Origin: Actinomycetota bacterium
GTDB taxonomy: Bacteria > Actinomycetota > Actinomycetes > Actinomycetales > Microbacteriaceae
Direction of reading: 5' to 3'
DNA: 58,952 nucleotides
NCBI GenBank assembly: GCA_009923455.1
Contig: RFTL01000002.1
Location: 1-58,952 of the forward strand
In this document: piece by piece, positions 19,664 to 30,514 of the stretch
Numbering within the stretch: the first letter of the stretch is position 1
Layout: every line of letters starts with the position of its first letter
Position numbers and translations under genes: made by a program
Notes under the pieces: model-generated
Seen by the model: the letters and a program-made list of their open reading frames with translations, nothing else
What the model was told of the DNA's origin: nothing
Database searches by the model: none

Positions 19664-22600
19664 ATGTATCCAAAGCACAGGCCAGATTCTGCTGGCGTTA
19701 CCCCTTCGCCTTTCTTCCCAGACGTGGAGAAAGAGGTGCTTGCGCACTGGGCCAAGGACGACACCTTTCAAGAGTCAATCAGCCAGCGTGCTGAAGCGGG
19801 TGCGGAGGAGTTTGTTTTCTACGACGGCCCACCATTTGCAAATGGTCTGCCGCACTATGGTCATCTACTAACTGGATACACAAAGGACCTGATTCCGCGC
19901 TATCAGACTATGCGTGGCAAAAGGGTTGAGCGCAGGTTCGGGTGGGACACTCACGGTTTGCCAGCAGAGGTTGAGGCGGAGCGCCTGCTGGGAATTTCTG
20001 GGCGACCTGAGATCGAAAAGTTCGGGATCCAGAAGTTCAATGATTTTTGCCGAACCAGCGTCCTGAAATACACCGAGGACTGGCGCACCTACGTAACTCG
20101 CCAGGCCCGCTGGGTTGATTTTGATAACGACTACAAGACTTTGGATGTTAGCTACACCGAGAGTGTGCTTTGGGCATTCAAAGAGCTGCATAAAAAGGGT
20201 TTGATTTACGAAGGTTTCAAGGTCCTTGCCTACTGCTGGCGGTGTGAGACTCCGCTTTCAAATCATGAGCTCCGCATGGATGACGAGGTCTATCGTTCCA
20301 GGCAAGACCAGTCTGTAACGGTTAGCTTCCCGATTTCTGCGCCGGGCCATGAGCTTGACGGGGTGAAGATGTTGGCTTGGACCACGACTCCGTGGACATT
20401 GCCAACCAACTTCGCACTGGCTGTTGGTCCTGACATCGAGTATTCGGTGGTTGCCACACAGAGTGGCAAGTATCTATTGGCTAGCTCACAACTTGGCGCC
20501 TATGCCAAGGACCTGGGTTTCGAGGATGCCGACTCGGCAAAGTCAGGGGTCATCAAGACTTACCGAGGCACTGAGCTCCAGGGATTGCGATACGAGCGAC
20601 TGTTTGACTTTTATGCGGATGCTGAGAAGTACGACATCGAAAACGCATGGCAGGTTTTGGTTGGAGATTATGTAGCAGACAACGAGGGCACGGGTATTGT
20701 TCACCAGGCCCCGGCTTACGGTGAAGATGACCAGAATCTCTGTAATGCAGCAGGCATTCCGACCTATGTCTCAGTGAACGAGCGCGGGCAATATCTTTCA
20801 AACATCCCACCGTACGCGGGAATGCATGTCTTTGACGCCAACAAGCCAATCACTCAGGATTTGAAATCTATGGGACGGCTTCTGCGTCAGCAGTCCTATG
20901 AGCACGCCTACCCGCACTGCTACCGATGCAAAAACCCGCTGATTTACAAGGCAGTTAGTTCCTGGTTTGTCGAGACCACCAAGCTTCGCGATCGCATGCT
21001 GGAGCTAAACCAGCAGATCAACTGGGTTCCCGAGCACACTAAGAATGGAAGTTTTGGAAAGTGGCTTGAAAATGTCAGGGATTGGGCAATTTCACGCAAT
21101 CGCTTCTGGGGAGCGCCGATCCCGGTATGGAAGAGCGATGACCCCAACTACCCTCGAATCGATGTCTACGGCTCCCTGGATGAGCTAGAAGCGGACTTTG
21201 GGGTCAGGCCTAAAGATTTCCACCGACCTGAGATTGACCTGCTAACCAGACCTAATCCAGATGACCCGACAGGTAAATCAACCATGCGTCGCGTGCCGGA
21301 GGTCTTGGACTGCTGGTTCGAATCTGGCTCGATGCCATTTGCGCAGGTGCACTATCCGTTTGAGAATCGGGATTGGTTTGACTCTCACTTCCCAGGTGAT
21401 TTCATCGTTGAGTATGTAGGTCAGACCCGAGGCTGGTTCTACACCCTTCATGTTCTATCGACAGCATTGTTTGATAGGCCGGCGTTCAAGAACGCCGTCA
21501 GCCACGGCATCGTTCTTGGCAATGACGGCCAGAAAATGTCTAAGTCACTGCGCAACTATCCAGATGTCAATGAGGTATTTGACCGAGACGGTTCTGATGC
21601 TATGCGTTGGTTCCTGCTCTCGAGCACCATCCTTCGAGGTGGCAATCTTTCGGTAACCGAGCAGGGTATTCGTGAGGGCGTTCGTCAGGCGCTGCTGCCG
21701 CTTTGGAACAGCTACTACTTCTTCACGCTCTATGCCAATGCTGCAAAGTATGAGGCAAGCCCATCGCACAGTTCAACGCAGCTGCTTGATCGCTACATCC
21801 TCTCGAAGACTGCGGACCTAATTCGCGATCTCGAGGTCGATCTGGATCAGTTTGATAGCTACAGCGCATCTGCAAAGGTGCGAGACTTCGCCGAGATTCT
21901 CACAAACTGGTACATCAGGCGCTCTAGAGATCGTTTTTGGGAGGGTGACAAGGACGCCTTTGACACCCTCTACACAGTTTTGGAGGCGGTTCTGAGAGCC
22001 GTTGCACCGCTTTTACCGCTGACCGCTGAGGAAATGTGGCGAGGACTAACAGGTGGCAGAAGTGTCCACCTAGAGTCATGGCCAGATGCGTCTGAGTTTC
22101 CCTCTGATCACGATCTGGTTTCTGACATGGACACCATTCGTGAAGCAGCATCGGTTGGACAGGCACTACGCAAATCTGCTGGACTGCGAGTCAGGTTGCC
22201 GCTTAGCAACCTCACTGTTGCATCAAACTCTCTAGGTCTAGCCCAGTACTCAGATCTGATCGCCGATGAGTTGAATGTGAAGAGCGTTCAAGTTGTACCC
22301 GCAACCGATGAGATTGCAAAGCAGTTCGGCATCAGTAAGTCCCTAACCATCAATGCCAGGGCATTGGGCCCCAGAGTTGGAGCTGATGTGCAGCGGATCA
22401 TCAGAGAGGCCAAGCTTGGGAATTGGCAGCCAAAAGGTGATGTGGTGGTAGTTGATTCAACAGAGCTTGAGGTTGGCGAATTTGAGCTGACCATGACCGC
22501 AGCTTCAGATAACCCGGATGCAAAGGTCGGCATCACCTCTTTTGGTTTTGTTTTGCTTGACACCAAGGTGACCGCTGAATTGGAGAGAGAAGGCGCTGCC

Positions 22601-22834
22601 CGAGATGCAATTCGTCACATTCAACAGGCCCGCAAGGATGCCGGTCTTGATGTCTCGGATCGTATTTCGCTCAAACTAAGGGTCGACCAATCAAGTCTGG
22701 AGGCAATCCAAGAGCACCAAAAGTTCATCTGCGACGAGGTGCTTGCGCTCGAGTTTGATGTGTCTGTTGGCAGTGGCGAGCTGACAATAGGTGAGGCGGG
22801 TTCATTGGGAATTGAGCTTCAGAAAATTGGCTAG
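19664..22834 (+). CDS. ileS: isoleucine--tRNA ligase
   Basis: [44 protein letters not shown]. Confidence 0.97.
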   Translation: MYPKHRPDSAGVTPSPFFPDVEKEVLAHWAKDDTFQESISQRAEAGAEEFVFYDGPPFANGLPHYGHLLTGYTKDLIPRYQTMRGKRVERRFGWDTHGLPAEVEAERLLGISGRPEIEKFGIQKFNDFCRTSVLKYTEDWRTYVTRQARWVDFDNDYKTLDVSYTESVLWAFKELHKKGLIYEGFKVLAYCWRCETPLSNHELRMDDEVYRSRQDQSVTVSFPISAPGHELDGVKMLAWTTTPWTLPTNFALAVGPDIEYSVVATQSGKYLLASSQLGAYAKDLGFEDADSAKSGVIKTYRGTELQGLRYERLFDFYADAEKYDIENAWQVLVGDYVADNEGTGIVHQAPAYGEDDQNLCNAAGIPTYVSVNERGQYLSNIPPYAGMHVFDANKPITQDLKSMGRLLRQQSYEHAYPHCYRCKNPLIYKAVSSWFVETTKLRDRMLELNQQINWVPEHTKNGSFGKWLENVRDWAISRNRFWGAPIPVWKSDDPNYPRIDVYGSLDELEADFGVRPKDFHRPEIDLLTRPNPDDPTGKSTMRRVPEVLDCWFESGSMPFAQVHYPFENRDWFDSHFPGDFIVEYVGQTRGWFYTLHVLSTALFDRPAFKNAVSHGIVLGNDGQKMSKSLRNYPDVNEVFDRDGSDAMRWFLLSSTILRGGNLSVTEQGIREGVRQALLPLWNSYYFFTLYANAAKYEASPSHSSTQLLDRYILSKTADLIRDLEVDLDQFDSYSASAKVRDFAEILTNWYIRRSRDRFWEGDKDAFDTLYTVLEAVLRAVAPLLPLTAEEMWRGLTGGRSVHLESWPDASEFPSDHDLVSDMDTIREAASVGQALRKSAGLRVRLPLSNLTVASNSLGLAQYSDLIADELNVKSVQVVPATDEIAKQFGISKSLTINARALGPRVGADVQRIIREAKLGNWQPKGDVVVVDSTELEVGEFELTMTAASDNPDAKVGITSFGFVLLDTKVTAELEREGAARDAIRHIQQARKDAGLDVSDRISLKLRVDQSSLEAIQEHQKFICDEVLALEFDVSVGSGELTIGEAGSLGIELQKIG

Positions 22835-22850
22835 CGATTACTCTCGTGAG

Positions 22851-24155
22851 ATGCAGGATGTTCTGCAGGAGCTATATGCAAGACAGCCTGAGAGTCAAGT
22901 AAGACCAAGGTTAGAACCCACGCGCCGAGCTGTTGAAATCCTTGGTGATCCGCAGCAAAACTACGGAATCATTCACATCACTGGAACTAACGGAAAGACC
23001 TCAACGGCTCGCATTATTGAGCGTATTCTTCGTGAGCACGGACTAAGAACCGGAAGACTCACCTCGCCGCACCTCATCCACTTCAATGAGCGAATCGCGA
23101 TTGACGGTGAACCGGTCTCAGATGAGGTCTTTATCGAGGCCTACAACGACACCAAGCCTCTTCTTGAGATTGTCGATAACCAGCTGGTCGCAGAAGGAGA
23201 GCAGAAGCTCACCTTCTTTGAAGCAATGACCGCCATCGCGTTTCAGATTTTCTCGGATGCCCCAATCGATGTCCTGGTCCTCGAGGTCGGGATGGGTGGT
23301 GAGTGGGATTCCACCAATGTTGCCAATGCAGATGTCGCGGTTTTCACCCCAATCGACCTCGACCACCAGAAATCCCTCGGTGACACCATCGCTGAAATTG
23401 CAGCGACAAAGGCTGGGATTATCAAGTCAGGCTCATTGGCTGTGAGCTCTAATCAAACCCAAGAGGCCGACCAGGTTCTCAGAGAGCGCGGAGTGGAGCT
23501 TTTTGCAGGTCAGAGTTTCGGGGTCTCGGACATTTCTGCCGATGGCTTCGGGGTTAGATTCTCTGTCCAGGGTTTGGCCGGAGAGTACCCCTTTGTTTGG
23601 ATGCCGATGCTAGGTGAGCATCAAGCTCAAAATGCCGCTACCGCAATAGCCGCCGTCGAGCTTTTCTTGGGTGGAGGACAGCGAGCAATTGCGGATGAGG
23701 TGCTGAGGCAAGCTCTTGCAGATGCGGTTTCTCCCGGAAGATTGCATGTCATTGAGAAAGATCCGCTGATTGTTTTGGATGGTGCTCACAACCCGCACGG
23801 CATTAGATCGCTAAGAAGAGCCCTCGCTTTCCATTTTTCAGGTCGCGAACTGATCGGAGTGGTTGCGACCCTTGCCGATAAAGACTGGCGTCAAAGCGCC
23901 CAGGAGCTGTCTCAAACCTTCAATAAGTTGATCATTACTCAAGCGCCAGGGCCAAGGGCATTGCCGGCCGAAGATTTTGCTGAGGTATTCACTGATTTGG
24001 ATGTTGAGGTTCTAGCGGTCGAACCTGATGCTGTGATGGCTTTGGAGTTGTTGCGAGGTGCCATGGGAGATAACTCGGTCGGTGTCTTGACGGGATCTTT
24101 GTACATGGTCGGCGAAGTGCTAGCTAGCGTGCGAGAGAATAGTGAAGATGAGTAA
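22851..24155 (+). CDS. folC: folylpolyglutamate/dihydrofolate synthase
   Basis: HITGTNGKTSTARIIERILREHGLRTGRLTSPHL; VLDGAHNPHG; start could be upstream (22791/22827). Confidence 0.93.
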   Translation: MQDVLQELYARQPESQVRPRLEPTRRAVEILGDPQQNYGIIHITGTNGKTSTARIIERILREHGLRTGRLTSPHLIHFNERIAIDGEPVSDEVFIEAYNDTKPLLEIVDNQLVAEGEQKLTFFEAMTAIAFQIFSDAPIDVLVLEVGMGGEWDSTNVANADVAVFTPIDLDHQKSLGDTIAEIAATKAGIIKSGSLAVSSNQTQEADQVLRERGVELFAGQSFGVSDISADGFGVRFSVQGLAGEYPFVWMPMLGEHQAQNAATAIAAVELFLGGGQRAIADEVLRQALADAVSPGRLHVIEKDPLIVLDGAHNPHGIRSLRRALAFHFSGRELIGVVATLADKDWRQSAQELSQTFNKLIITQAPGPRALPAEDFAEVFTDLDVEVLAVEPDAVMALELLRGAMGDNSVGVLTGSLYMVGEVLASVRENSEDE

Positions 24156-24513
24156 GCCAAAGTCCACCCGCAGAGCGCTGAGCGCAATTGTTCTTAGCTT
24201 TGAAGCAATTGTCGTTTTTTTTGCGACCCTAACCGCTTTTGGGCTAAGAATCGCCCCTGTTGAATGGGTCTGGGGAATTGGCCTCACGGTGTCAATCTTG
24301 ATGATTCTCACCCCTGCAATTCTCGGAAAGCCGGGGGGATATGCTCTGGGCTGGGTTCTCCAGGCAGCCCTGCTGGTAAGCGGTTTCTGGCTCTGGGGAA
24401 TGTTCGTAATTGGCAGCATCTTGGTTGGTATGTGGATTTGGGCTCAGATTGCCGGGGGAACGGTGGATCGCGCCAGAGAGAATTACCTCAAGCTAAAGGA
24501 GAGCAATGACTGA
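24148..24513 (+). CDS. DUF4233-type membrane protein
   Basis: Small 4-TM protein encoded directly between folC and ndk, a position typical of this actinobacterial family. Confidence 0.75.
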   Translation: MSKPKSTRRALSAIVLSFEAIVVFFATLTAFGLRIAPVEWVWGIGLTVSILMILTPAILGKPGGYALGWVLQAALLVSGFWLWGMFVIGSILVGMWIWAQIAGGTVDRARENYLKLKESND

Positions 24514-24916
24514 ATCAACTTTGGTTCTAATCAAGCCTGATGGTGTCAAAAGAAACCTAATTGGCGAAGTGATTCGTCGCTGCGAGCAAAAGGGCTACGT
24601 TGTTGCGGCTTTGAGAAAGCTCACCCCAACTCGTGAGCTACTCGCGAAGCACTATGCCGAGCACGAGGGAAAGCCGTTTTACGAGCCACTTCTTGAGTTC
24701 ATGCTTTCCGGGGATGTAGTCGCCATTCGACTCGAGGGTAACCGTGTAATCGAGGGCTTCCGATCGCTTGCTGGCCCTACTGATCCAACACTTGCGGCTC
24801 CAGGAACTATTCGCGGTGATTTGGGTCGCGACTGGGGCACCAAAGTCGTTCAGAATTTGGTTCACGGTTCAGACTCTAGGGAGTCTGCTGAGCGAGAGCT
24901 TGCTCTCTGGTTCTAG
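24506..24916 (+). CDS. ndk: nucleoside-diphosphate kinase
   Basis: TLVLIKPDGVKRNLIGEVIRR; active-site NLVHGSDSRESAERELALWF. Confidence 0.97.
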   Translation: MTESTLVLIKPDGVKRNLIGEVIRRCEQKGYVVAALRKLTPTRELLAKHYAEHEGKPFYEPLLEFMLSGDVVAIRLEGNRVIEGFRSLAGPTDPTLAAPGTIRGDLGRDWGTKVVQNLVHGSDSRESAERELALWF

Positions 24917-25482
24917 AACAGACTCGGCCAGAAGTCCCAGAAGTGAATCAAAATCGGGATGATTAGCGCCAAGTAGGTCAGCACCACAATCACCCAAGCC
25001 CACTCGTAGATGACCTTTCCTGGGCGGACTAGCTTTTCTCCCAGGTGACCTTCTTTGGCAGTGTGACCAAAAATGGCCCAGAACAGCGGGATGGTTGCTG
25101 ACCATGCCACCATGCAGTAAATGCACAGCGCACCAATGTCATAGACGCTCTGACTGAACAACCAGATTACAAAGGTCATGGCAAACACATGTCCGAGCAA
25201 AAACAGTTGCCAGAACCAAGACTTGAATTTTGCTCCCGCGAGAATTGCGAATCCGACTACAACTGGAGCGAAGAATGCCGCTAAACCAATCAGTGGATTT
25301 GGAAAGCCAAACAACGCTGCTTGCTCACTGAGCATCACAGATTTACAGCTGATGAAGGGCGAAATATCACACGCAGTCGAAGCTTCTGGATTTCCAGCTA
25401 CCTTGATGCGCTCCAGAGTGAGGCCGAAGCTTGCAATCCAACCCAGGATTCCGAAGCCAATCAGCGAAAAAGGAAATAACAC
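24913..25482 (-). CDS. vitamin K epoxide reductase family protein
   Basis: CDISPFISCKSVMLSEQAALFGFPNPLIGL and CIYC redox motif with multiple TM segments; GTG start chosen, ORF extends to 25575. Confidence 0.87.
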   Translation of the reverse strand: MLFPFSLIGFGILGWIASFGLTLERIKVAGNPEASTACDISPFISCKSVMLSEQAALFGFPNPLIGLAAFFAPVVVGFAILAGAKFKSWFWQLFLLGHVFAMTFVIWLFSQSVYDIGALCIYCMVAWSATIPLFWAIFGHTAKEGHLGEKLVRPGKVIYEWAWVIVVLTYLALIIPILIHFWDFWPSLF

Positions 25483-25658
25483 AGCTTGATTATCGCATTT
25501 TGATAACAAGCATGTAATACTTCTAGGCAGGTGCGAACACACTTGCACCAAAGGTTTTGGAATCGTTGATTCCACTCATGAATAGGATTCGATTCAGGTT
25601 GCGGCTTGAATCAACGAATAAAGACACTGTGGGTGTGTACCGGTGCATTAGGTAAAAA

Positions 25659-27515
25659 GTGCCGAAGAAGAAAGCAGAACCGGCAAAGCCGGCAGCAATT
25701 CAACTAATTTTCCAAGCTCCTGATCTACCCACCCCGAAGGTAAATCCTCGCTCGGGCAAGCTAGCAGTTGAGGAAGAAGCGCCCGCTCCGAAAAAAGAGC
25801 GCCCTTCGAAAGAAAAGCCTGTCAAGGAGAAGCCACAACGTGAGAAGCCAGAGCCTGAAGAGAAGGAATCTGGTTCTACGAGGGTTGATGCCAAGAGAAA
25901 TCGCCGGCGCGATACCAGAGATAACTCTCGCCGCCGCTCCTCTGTAACCGAAAGCGAGTTCCTTGCTCGTCGTGAGTCTGTGGAGCGCACCATGGTGGTT
26001 CGCGACAAGGGCGGAAGAATTCAGATTGGCGTGCTGGAAGACGGCTTGCTGGTTGAGCACTACGTCGCTCAGTCTCAGGGCGGATCGCTGATTGGCAACG
26101 TTTATCTGGGTAAGGTTCAGAACGTCCTACCGTCGATGGAGGCGGCTTTCGTAGACATCGGCAAGGGCCGCAACGCAGTTCTATACTCCGGTGAGGTTGA
26201 CTGGGAAGCCGCGGAAACCGGTAATCAGCCAAGACGAATCGAGCTCGCTCTAAAGAGCGGTGATCAGGTTCTGGTCCAAGTAACCAAGGATCCAGTTGGC
26301 CAAAAAGGTGCAAGGCTCACTTCTCAGGTTTCACTTCCTGGACGCTTCCTGGTGTACGTGCCAGGTGGCAACATGTCTGGTATTTCTCGCAAGCTACCCG
26401 AGTCAGAGCGCCAGCGTTTGAAGCAGATTCTGAAGACTGCCTTGCCTGAGGATGCTGGAGTGATTGTGCGCACGGCAGCAGAAGGAGCATCCGAGGAACA
26501 GCTGATCCACGATGTCGAGCGTCTAAAGACCCAGTGGGAGTCCATCACCGAAAAAGCTAAGGGCAAGGCTCCGCAGCTTCTGCATTCCGAGCCTGACCTG
26601 CTGGTCAAGATCATTCGAGATGTCTTCAACGAAGACTTCCAGTCGCTTGTGGTTTCAGGCGATTCAGCAATGGCCACCATCAAGGACTACTTGGAGACTG
26701 TGGCTCCAGATCTTGTTGAGCGACTGAAGCCATACACCTCAGCTGAGGACATCTTCGACCACTACAGACTCGGAGACCAGATTGCAAAGGCGCTAGATCG
26801 TAAGGTTTATCTGCCATCTGGAGGCTCATTGGTCATTGACCGAACCGAAGCAATGACCGTGGTTGATGTCAACACCGGAAAGTTCATTGGATCTGGCGGA
26901 AACTTAGAAGAAACCGTAACTAAGAACAACCTTGAAGCAGCGGAGGAGCTTGTTCGCCAGCTTCGACTTCGCGACATTGGTGGAATCGTAGTTGTTGACT
27001 TTATCGACATGATTCAAGAGTCCAATCAGGAGATGGTTAGAAGGCGTCTGCTGGAGTGTCTCTCAAGAGACAGAACCAAGAACCAGGTGAGTGAGATTAC
27101 TTCGCTTGGATTGGTGCAGATGACCCGCAAGAAGATCGGCGTTGGCCTGCTTGAAACCTTTGGAGAGACCTGTGACTGCTGTGCTGGCAGGGGAGTGGTG
27201 ATCCATGAAGAACCTCGTTTCAAGATGCCGGAAGAGAACAAGTCCTCGAAGCAGTCAAAAAAGAAGAAGGACAAGCCCGAGGTGGTCAAGAAGGTTGTGA
27301 CACCTGAACAGGCAGATGTTCTGAAGAACGTTGTAAACAAGATTGCTCAAGCGGCTCAAGCCGAAGAGGAACCAAAGGCCAAGGAGCCAGAGGGCAAGAC
27401 TGAGCTTTTGAACCTAGTTCTAGAGTCCCTGCCAGAGCCGGAGGCTAAGGCGAAGCCTAGACGTCGTAGGGTAAGTGCTAAGGCGACCAACTCTTCAGGA
27501 GATTCAGCAGAATAA
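25659..27515 (+). CDS. rne: ribonuclease E/G family protein
   Basis: S1 domain GNVYLGKVQNVLPSMEAAFVDIGKGRNAVLY; VDVNTGKFIG; IGGIVVVDFIDM; CDCCAGRG zinc link. Confidence 0.95.
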   Translation: MPKKKAEPAKPAAIQLIFQAPDLPTPKVNPRSGKLAVEEEAPAPKKERPSKEKPVKEKPQREKPEPEEKESGSTRVDAKRNRRRDTRDNSRRRSSVTESEFLARRESVERTMVVRDKGGRIQIGVLEDGLLVEHYVAQSQGGSLIGNVYLGKVQNVLPSMEAAFVDIGKGRNAVLYSGEVDWEAAETGNQPRRIELALKSGDQVLVQVTKDPVGQKGARLTSQVSLPGRFLVYVPGGNMSGISRKLPESERQRLKQILKTALPEDAGVIVRTAAEGASEEQLIHDVERLKTQWESITEKAKGKAPQLLHSEPDLLVKIIRDVFNEDFQSLVVSGDSAMATIKDYLETVAPDLVERLKPYTSAEDIFDHYRLGDQIAKALDRKVYLPSGGSLVIDRTEAMTVVDVNTGKFIGSGGNLEETVTKNNLEAAEELVRQLRLRDIGGIVVVDFIDMIQESNQEMVRRRLLECLSRDRTKNQVSEITSLGLVQMTRKKIGVGLLETFGETCDCCAGRGVVIHEEPRFKMPEENKSSKQSKKKKDKPEVVKKVVTPEQADVLKNVVNKIAQAAQAEEEPKAKEPEGKTELLNLVLESLPEPEAKAKPRRRRVSAKATNSSGDSAE

Positions 27516-27527
27516 TCTGCACAGTTG

Positions 27528-27556
27528 TTGACCTCGCTCTAGGTTTTTACTAAACT
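27528..27556 (+). promoter_or_regulatory. candidate sigma-70-type promoter for rplU-rpmA-obgE
   Basis: TTGACC (27528-27533), 17-nt spacer, TAAACT (27551-27556). Confidence 0.6.
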
Positions 27557-27619
27557 AGGGCGCTGTTGCTCGAGGGTTTTCCTCAATGGGCTCAATCCGA
27601 AGAAAAGATAGGTTTTCCC

Positions 27620-27925
27620 GTGGTTTACGCAATTGTTCGCGCCGGCGGTCGTCAGGAGAAGGTTTCTGTTGGAACCATCGTGACCATGAACCGCATCGCA
27701 GCTACCTCAGGCACCATCGAGCTGCCTGCTCTGCTGCTGGTAGATGGCGACAAGGTCACCACCGATTCCAAGGCTCTTGCCAAGGTGAAGGTTGTTGCAG
27801 AGGTTCTAGACCAGACCCGTGGTCCAAAGATCATCATTCAGAAGTACAAGAACAAGACCGGTTACAAGAAGCGTCAGGGCCACCGTCAGGACCTAACCCG
27901 CGTCCAGGTCACCGAGATTAAGTAG
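27620..27925 (+). CDS. rplU: 50S ribosomal protein L21
   Basis: GTG start [44 protein letters not shown]. Confidence 0.97.
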   Translation: MVYAIVRAGGRQEKVSVGTIVTMNRIAATSGTIELPALLLVDGDKVTTDSKALAKVKVVAEVLDQTRGPKIIIQKYKNKTGYKKRQGHRQDLTRVQVTEIK

Positions 27926-27935
27926 GTAGGCAGAA

Positions 27936-28187
27936 ATGGCATCCAAAAAGGGAGTTAGCTCCACTCGTAACGGTCGTGACTCAAACGCTCAGCGCCTTGG
28001 TGTAAAGCGCCACGACGGTCAGCTAGTCAACGCTGGAGAGATCTTGGTCCGTCAGCGCGGAACCCACTTCCACCCTGGTGTGAACGTTGGACGCGGCAAG
28101 GATGACACTCTGTTCGCTTTGGCTGCTGGCTCGGTTGAGTTCGGCGCAAAGGCCGGCCGCAAGGTTGTAAACGTAGTTACCCAGTAA
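27936..28187 (+). CDS. rpmA: 50S ribosomal protein L27
   Basis: [48 protein letters not shown]. Confidence 0.98.
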   Translation: MASKKGVSSTRNGRDSNAQRLGVKRHDGQLVNAGEILVRQRGTHFHPGVNVGRGKDDTLFALAAGSVEFGAKAGRKVVNVVTQ

Positions 28188-28202
28188 CTAAAGATTTAGA
28201 TT

Positions 28203-28230
28203 GAGGCGGGCCTTTGGTCCGCCTCTTTCT
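28203..28230 (+). terminator. intrinsic terminator/attenuator between rpmA and obgE
   Basis: gaggcgggcc ttt ggtccgcctc stem followed by tttctgttt. Confidence 0.75.
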
Positions 28231-28245
28231 GTTTAGGAGATAGTC

Positions 28246-29742
28246 ATGGTTACATTCGTCGATCAGGTGACTTTGCACCTGAAAGCCGGCAGTGGTGGCG
28301 ATGGCTGTACGTCAATTCGACGCGAGAAATTCAAGCCACTTGCTGGGCCGGACGGGGCCGATGGTGGTGATGGTGGTTCGATTTACCTCGTCACAGATCC
28401 AAATGTGACCACGTTGCTTGATTACCACCACCGTCCACACCGCAGTGCAGATTCCGGCGGCAGCGGAGCGGGAGACTACAAAAACGGGGCTAGAGGGGAA
28501 GACCTCTACCTTCCTGTCCCGGTGGGCACCGTGGTAAAAGACAAGTCGGGAAAGCTACTTGCCGACCTTGCTGAACCTGGCATGGAGTTGCTGGTTGCCG
28601 AGGGTGGAGCAGGCGGACTCGGAAATGCTGCTCTAGCTTCAAGAAAGCGCATTGCCCCGGGGTTTCATCATCTGCTGGGTGTTCCAGGCTGGAGCGGCGA
28701 TGTAGTTCTAGAACTCAAAACAGTTGCCGATGTTGCCCTAGTTGGTTACCCGTCGGCAGGCAAATCCTCACTGATTGCGGCGATGAGTGCTGCTCGTCCG
28801 AAGATTGCGGATTATCCCTTCACCACCCTGCACCCCAACCTAGGTGTCGTACAGGCCGGTCAGATGCGATACACAATCGCCGATGTGCCAGGTTTGATTG
28901 AAGGAGCCAGCAAGGGTAAAGGTCTGGGGCTCGAGTTCCTTCGCCACGTTGAGCGTTGCAGCGCACTCCTCCACGTTATTGATTGCGCCACTTTAGAGCC
29001 AGGCAGAGATCCGATTTCTGATCTCAAAGTTATTCTTGCCGAGCTTGAGGCTTACCAAGTGCCTGATGGTCAGACTCCATTACATGAGCGACCACAGCTG
29101 GTTGCTTTGAACAAGGTTGATGTGCCAGATGCAAAAGAGCTCGCCGAGTTCGTGAAGCCAGAGTTCGAAGCCCTTGGTTATCCGGTGTTTCTTGTCAGTT
29201 CAGCCACCACTGAAGGCCTAAAGGAACTGAACTTTGCCCTTGCGAAGCTGGTGACTGAGGAGCGTAAGTCTCAGATTCCAGCCTCTCAGAAGCGATTCTC
29301 TTTGCTGCCACAGAAAGCCAAGGATTCTGGTTTTGTGGTTCGAAATGAAGAGATTTCTGGCGAGCCGGTGTTCCGCATCATAGGTTCAAAGCCAGAGCGC
29401 TGGGTTGCTCAGACCATGTTTGGTAATGCCGAGGCAGTCAGTTACCTTTCGGAGCGACTGCAAAAGCTCGGAGTTGAAGACGCTCTCTATAAATCTGGCG
29501 CTCGACGCGGTTCAACGGTAATCATTGGTGAGGGCGACGGGGTTGTATTTGACTGGGATCCGCTGGTCTCCTCGGTGGCTGAGTTGGCTGATGGTGTTGA
29601 TCCAGTTGACGGTCCTGCCAGACGAACCAACCAGCAGCGTCGCCAAGAGTATTACGACATGATGGATGCCAGAGCGAGAGGCCGCGCGGAGCGGGAGGCG
29701 GTTCGCGAGTCCAGTGTCTTCGTGGAGGATGAGCTTGACTAA
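28246..29742 (+). CDS. obgE: GTPase ObgE/CgtA
   Basis: Glycine-rich Obg fold ([41 protein letters not shown]) and G1 [10 protein letters not shown]. Confidence 0.97.
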   Translation: MVTFVDQVTLHLKAGSGGDGCTSIRREKFKPLAGPDGADGGDGGSIYLVTDPNVTTLLDYHHRPHRSADSGGSGAGDYKNGARGEDLYLPVPVGTVVKDKSGKLLADLAEPGMELLVAEGGAGGLGNAALASRKRIAPGFHHLLGVPGWSGDVVLELKTVADVALVGYPSAGKSSLIAAMSAARPKIADYPFTTLHPNLGVVQAGQMRYTIADVPGLIEGASKGKGLGLEFLRHVERCSALLHVIDCATLEPGRDPISDLKVILAELEAYQVPDGQTPLHERPQLVALNKVDVPDAKELAEFVKPEFEALGYPVFLVSSATTEGLKELNFALAKLVTEERKSQIPASQKRFSLLPQKAKDSGFVVRNEEISGEPVFRIIGSKPERWVAQTMFGNAEAVSYLSERLQKLGVEDALYKSGARRGSTVIIGEGDGVVFDWDPLVSSVAELADGVDPVDGPARRTNQQRRQEYYDMMDARARGRAEREAVRESSVFVEDELD

Positions 29743-30505
29743 CACTTCGATAATCGCATCCGCCAGGCGAATTGTTATTAAGGTCGGCTCTTCATCCATC
29801 ACTGGAGTAAATGAGTCACAGCTTGACTTAATCGTGGATCTAGCTACTCGATTGATGAAAACCAAGGAAGTCATTTTGGTCAGCTCCGGCGCTATCGCGA
29901 CCGCTTCGCCAATCATCGGTCTGACCGCGAAACCTGAGGATCTTGCTACATCTCAAGCTCTTGCAAGCATTGGTCAAGCAAGACTTATGTCGCGCTACGA
30001 GGCATCCCTTTCCCGCTATGGAAAGTTGCCCGGTCAGGTTTTACTAACGGTTGATAACCTCAGCGATCAGCAATCCGCCGAAAACGCACTTGGAGCTCTG
30101 GAACGACTGCTCGAGCTTGGTGTCCTGCCGATCATCAATGAGAACGACTCCGTTGCCACCCAAGAGATTCGGTTTGGAGACAATGACCAGCTTGCGGCTC
30201 AGGTTGCAGCGCTGGTGAATGCCGATTTGCTGATTCTCTTTAGTGACATCGAAGCGCTATACACAAAGCCGCCAACCCAACCGGGTGCCGAACCAATTCC
30301 AGTTGTGCCTTTTGCCGGCAGCTTGGAAGGGGTTGAAATCGAAGGAACCTCCACCGGTTATGGAACCGGTGGCGCGCTCACGAAGGTTGCTGCTGCAAGA
30401 CTTGCTACCGAGATGGGCGTTGGTGTGATTCTCACCTCCACCAAGCATGCGTCGGAAATTGACTCCAAAGATCACATTCACACCTGGTTCGAGCCAAAAG
30501 TTTAG
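29729..30505 (+). CDS. proB: glutamate 5-kinase
   Basis: [52 protein letters not shown]. Confidence 0.95.
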   Translation: MSLTNTSIIASARRIVIKVGSSSITGVNESQLDLIVDLATRLMKTKEVILVSSGAIATASPIIGLTAKPEDLATSQALASIGQARLMSRYEASLSRYGKLPGQVLLTVDNLSDQQSAENALGALERLLELGVLPIINENDSVATQEIRFGDNDQLAAQVAALVNADLLILFSDIEALYTKPPTQPGAEPIPVVPFAGSLEGVEIEGTSTGYGTGGALTKVAAARLATEMGVGVILTSTKHASEIDSKDHIHTWFEPKV

Positions 30506-30514
30506 GATTCATCA

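Noticed and set aside
25761-25890. KE/KP-rich repeat at the rne N-terminus as a DNA repeat element
   Set aside because: Explained as low-complexity disordered extension common in actinobacterial RNase E; not a DNA-level tandem repeat
25876-26313. 145-aa antisense ORF opposite rne
   Set aside because: Arg/Pro-rich shadow ORF of the rne coding sequence
27566-27619. N-terminal extension of the rplU ORF
   Set aside because: L21 family starts at [10 protein letters not shown] (GTG 27620); upstream part is the leader
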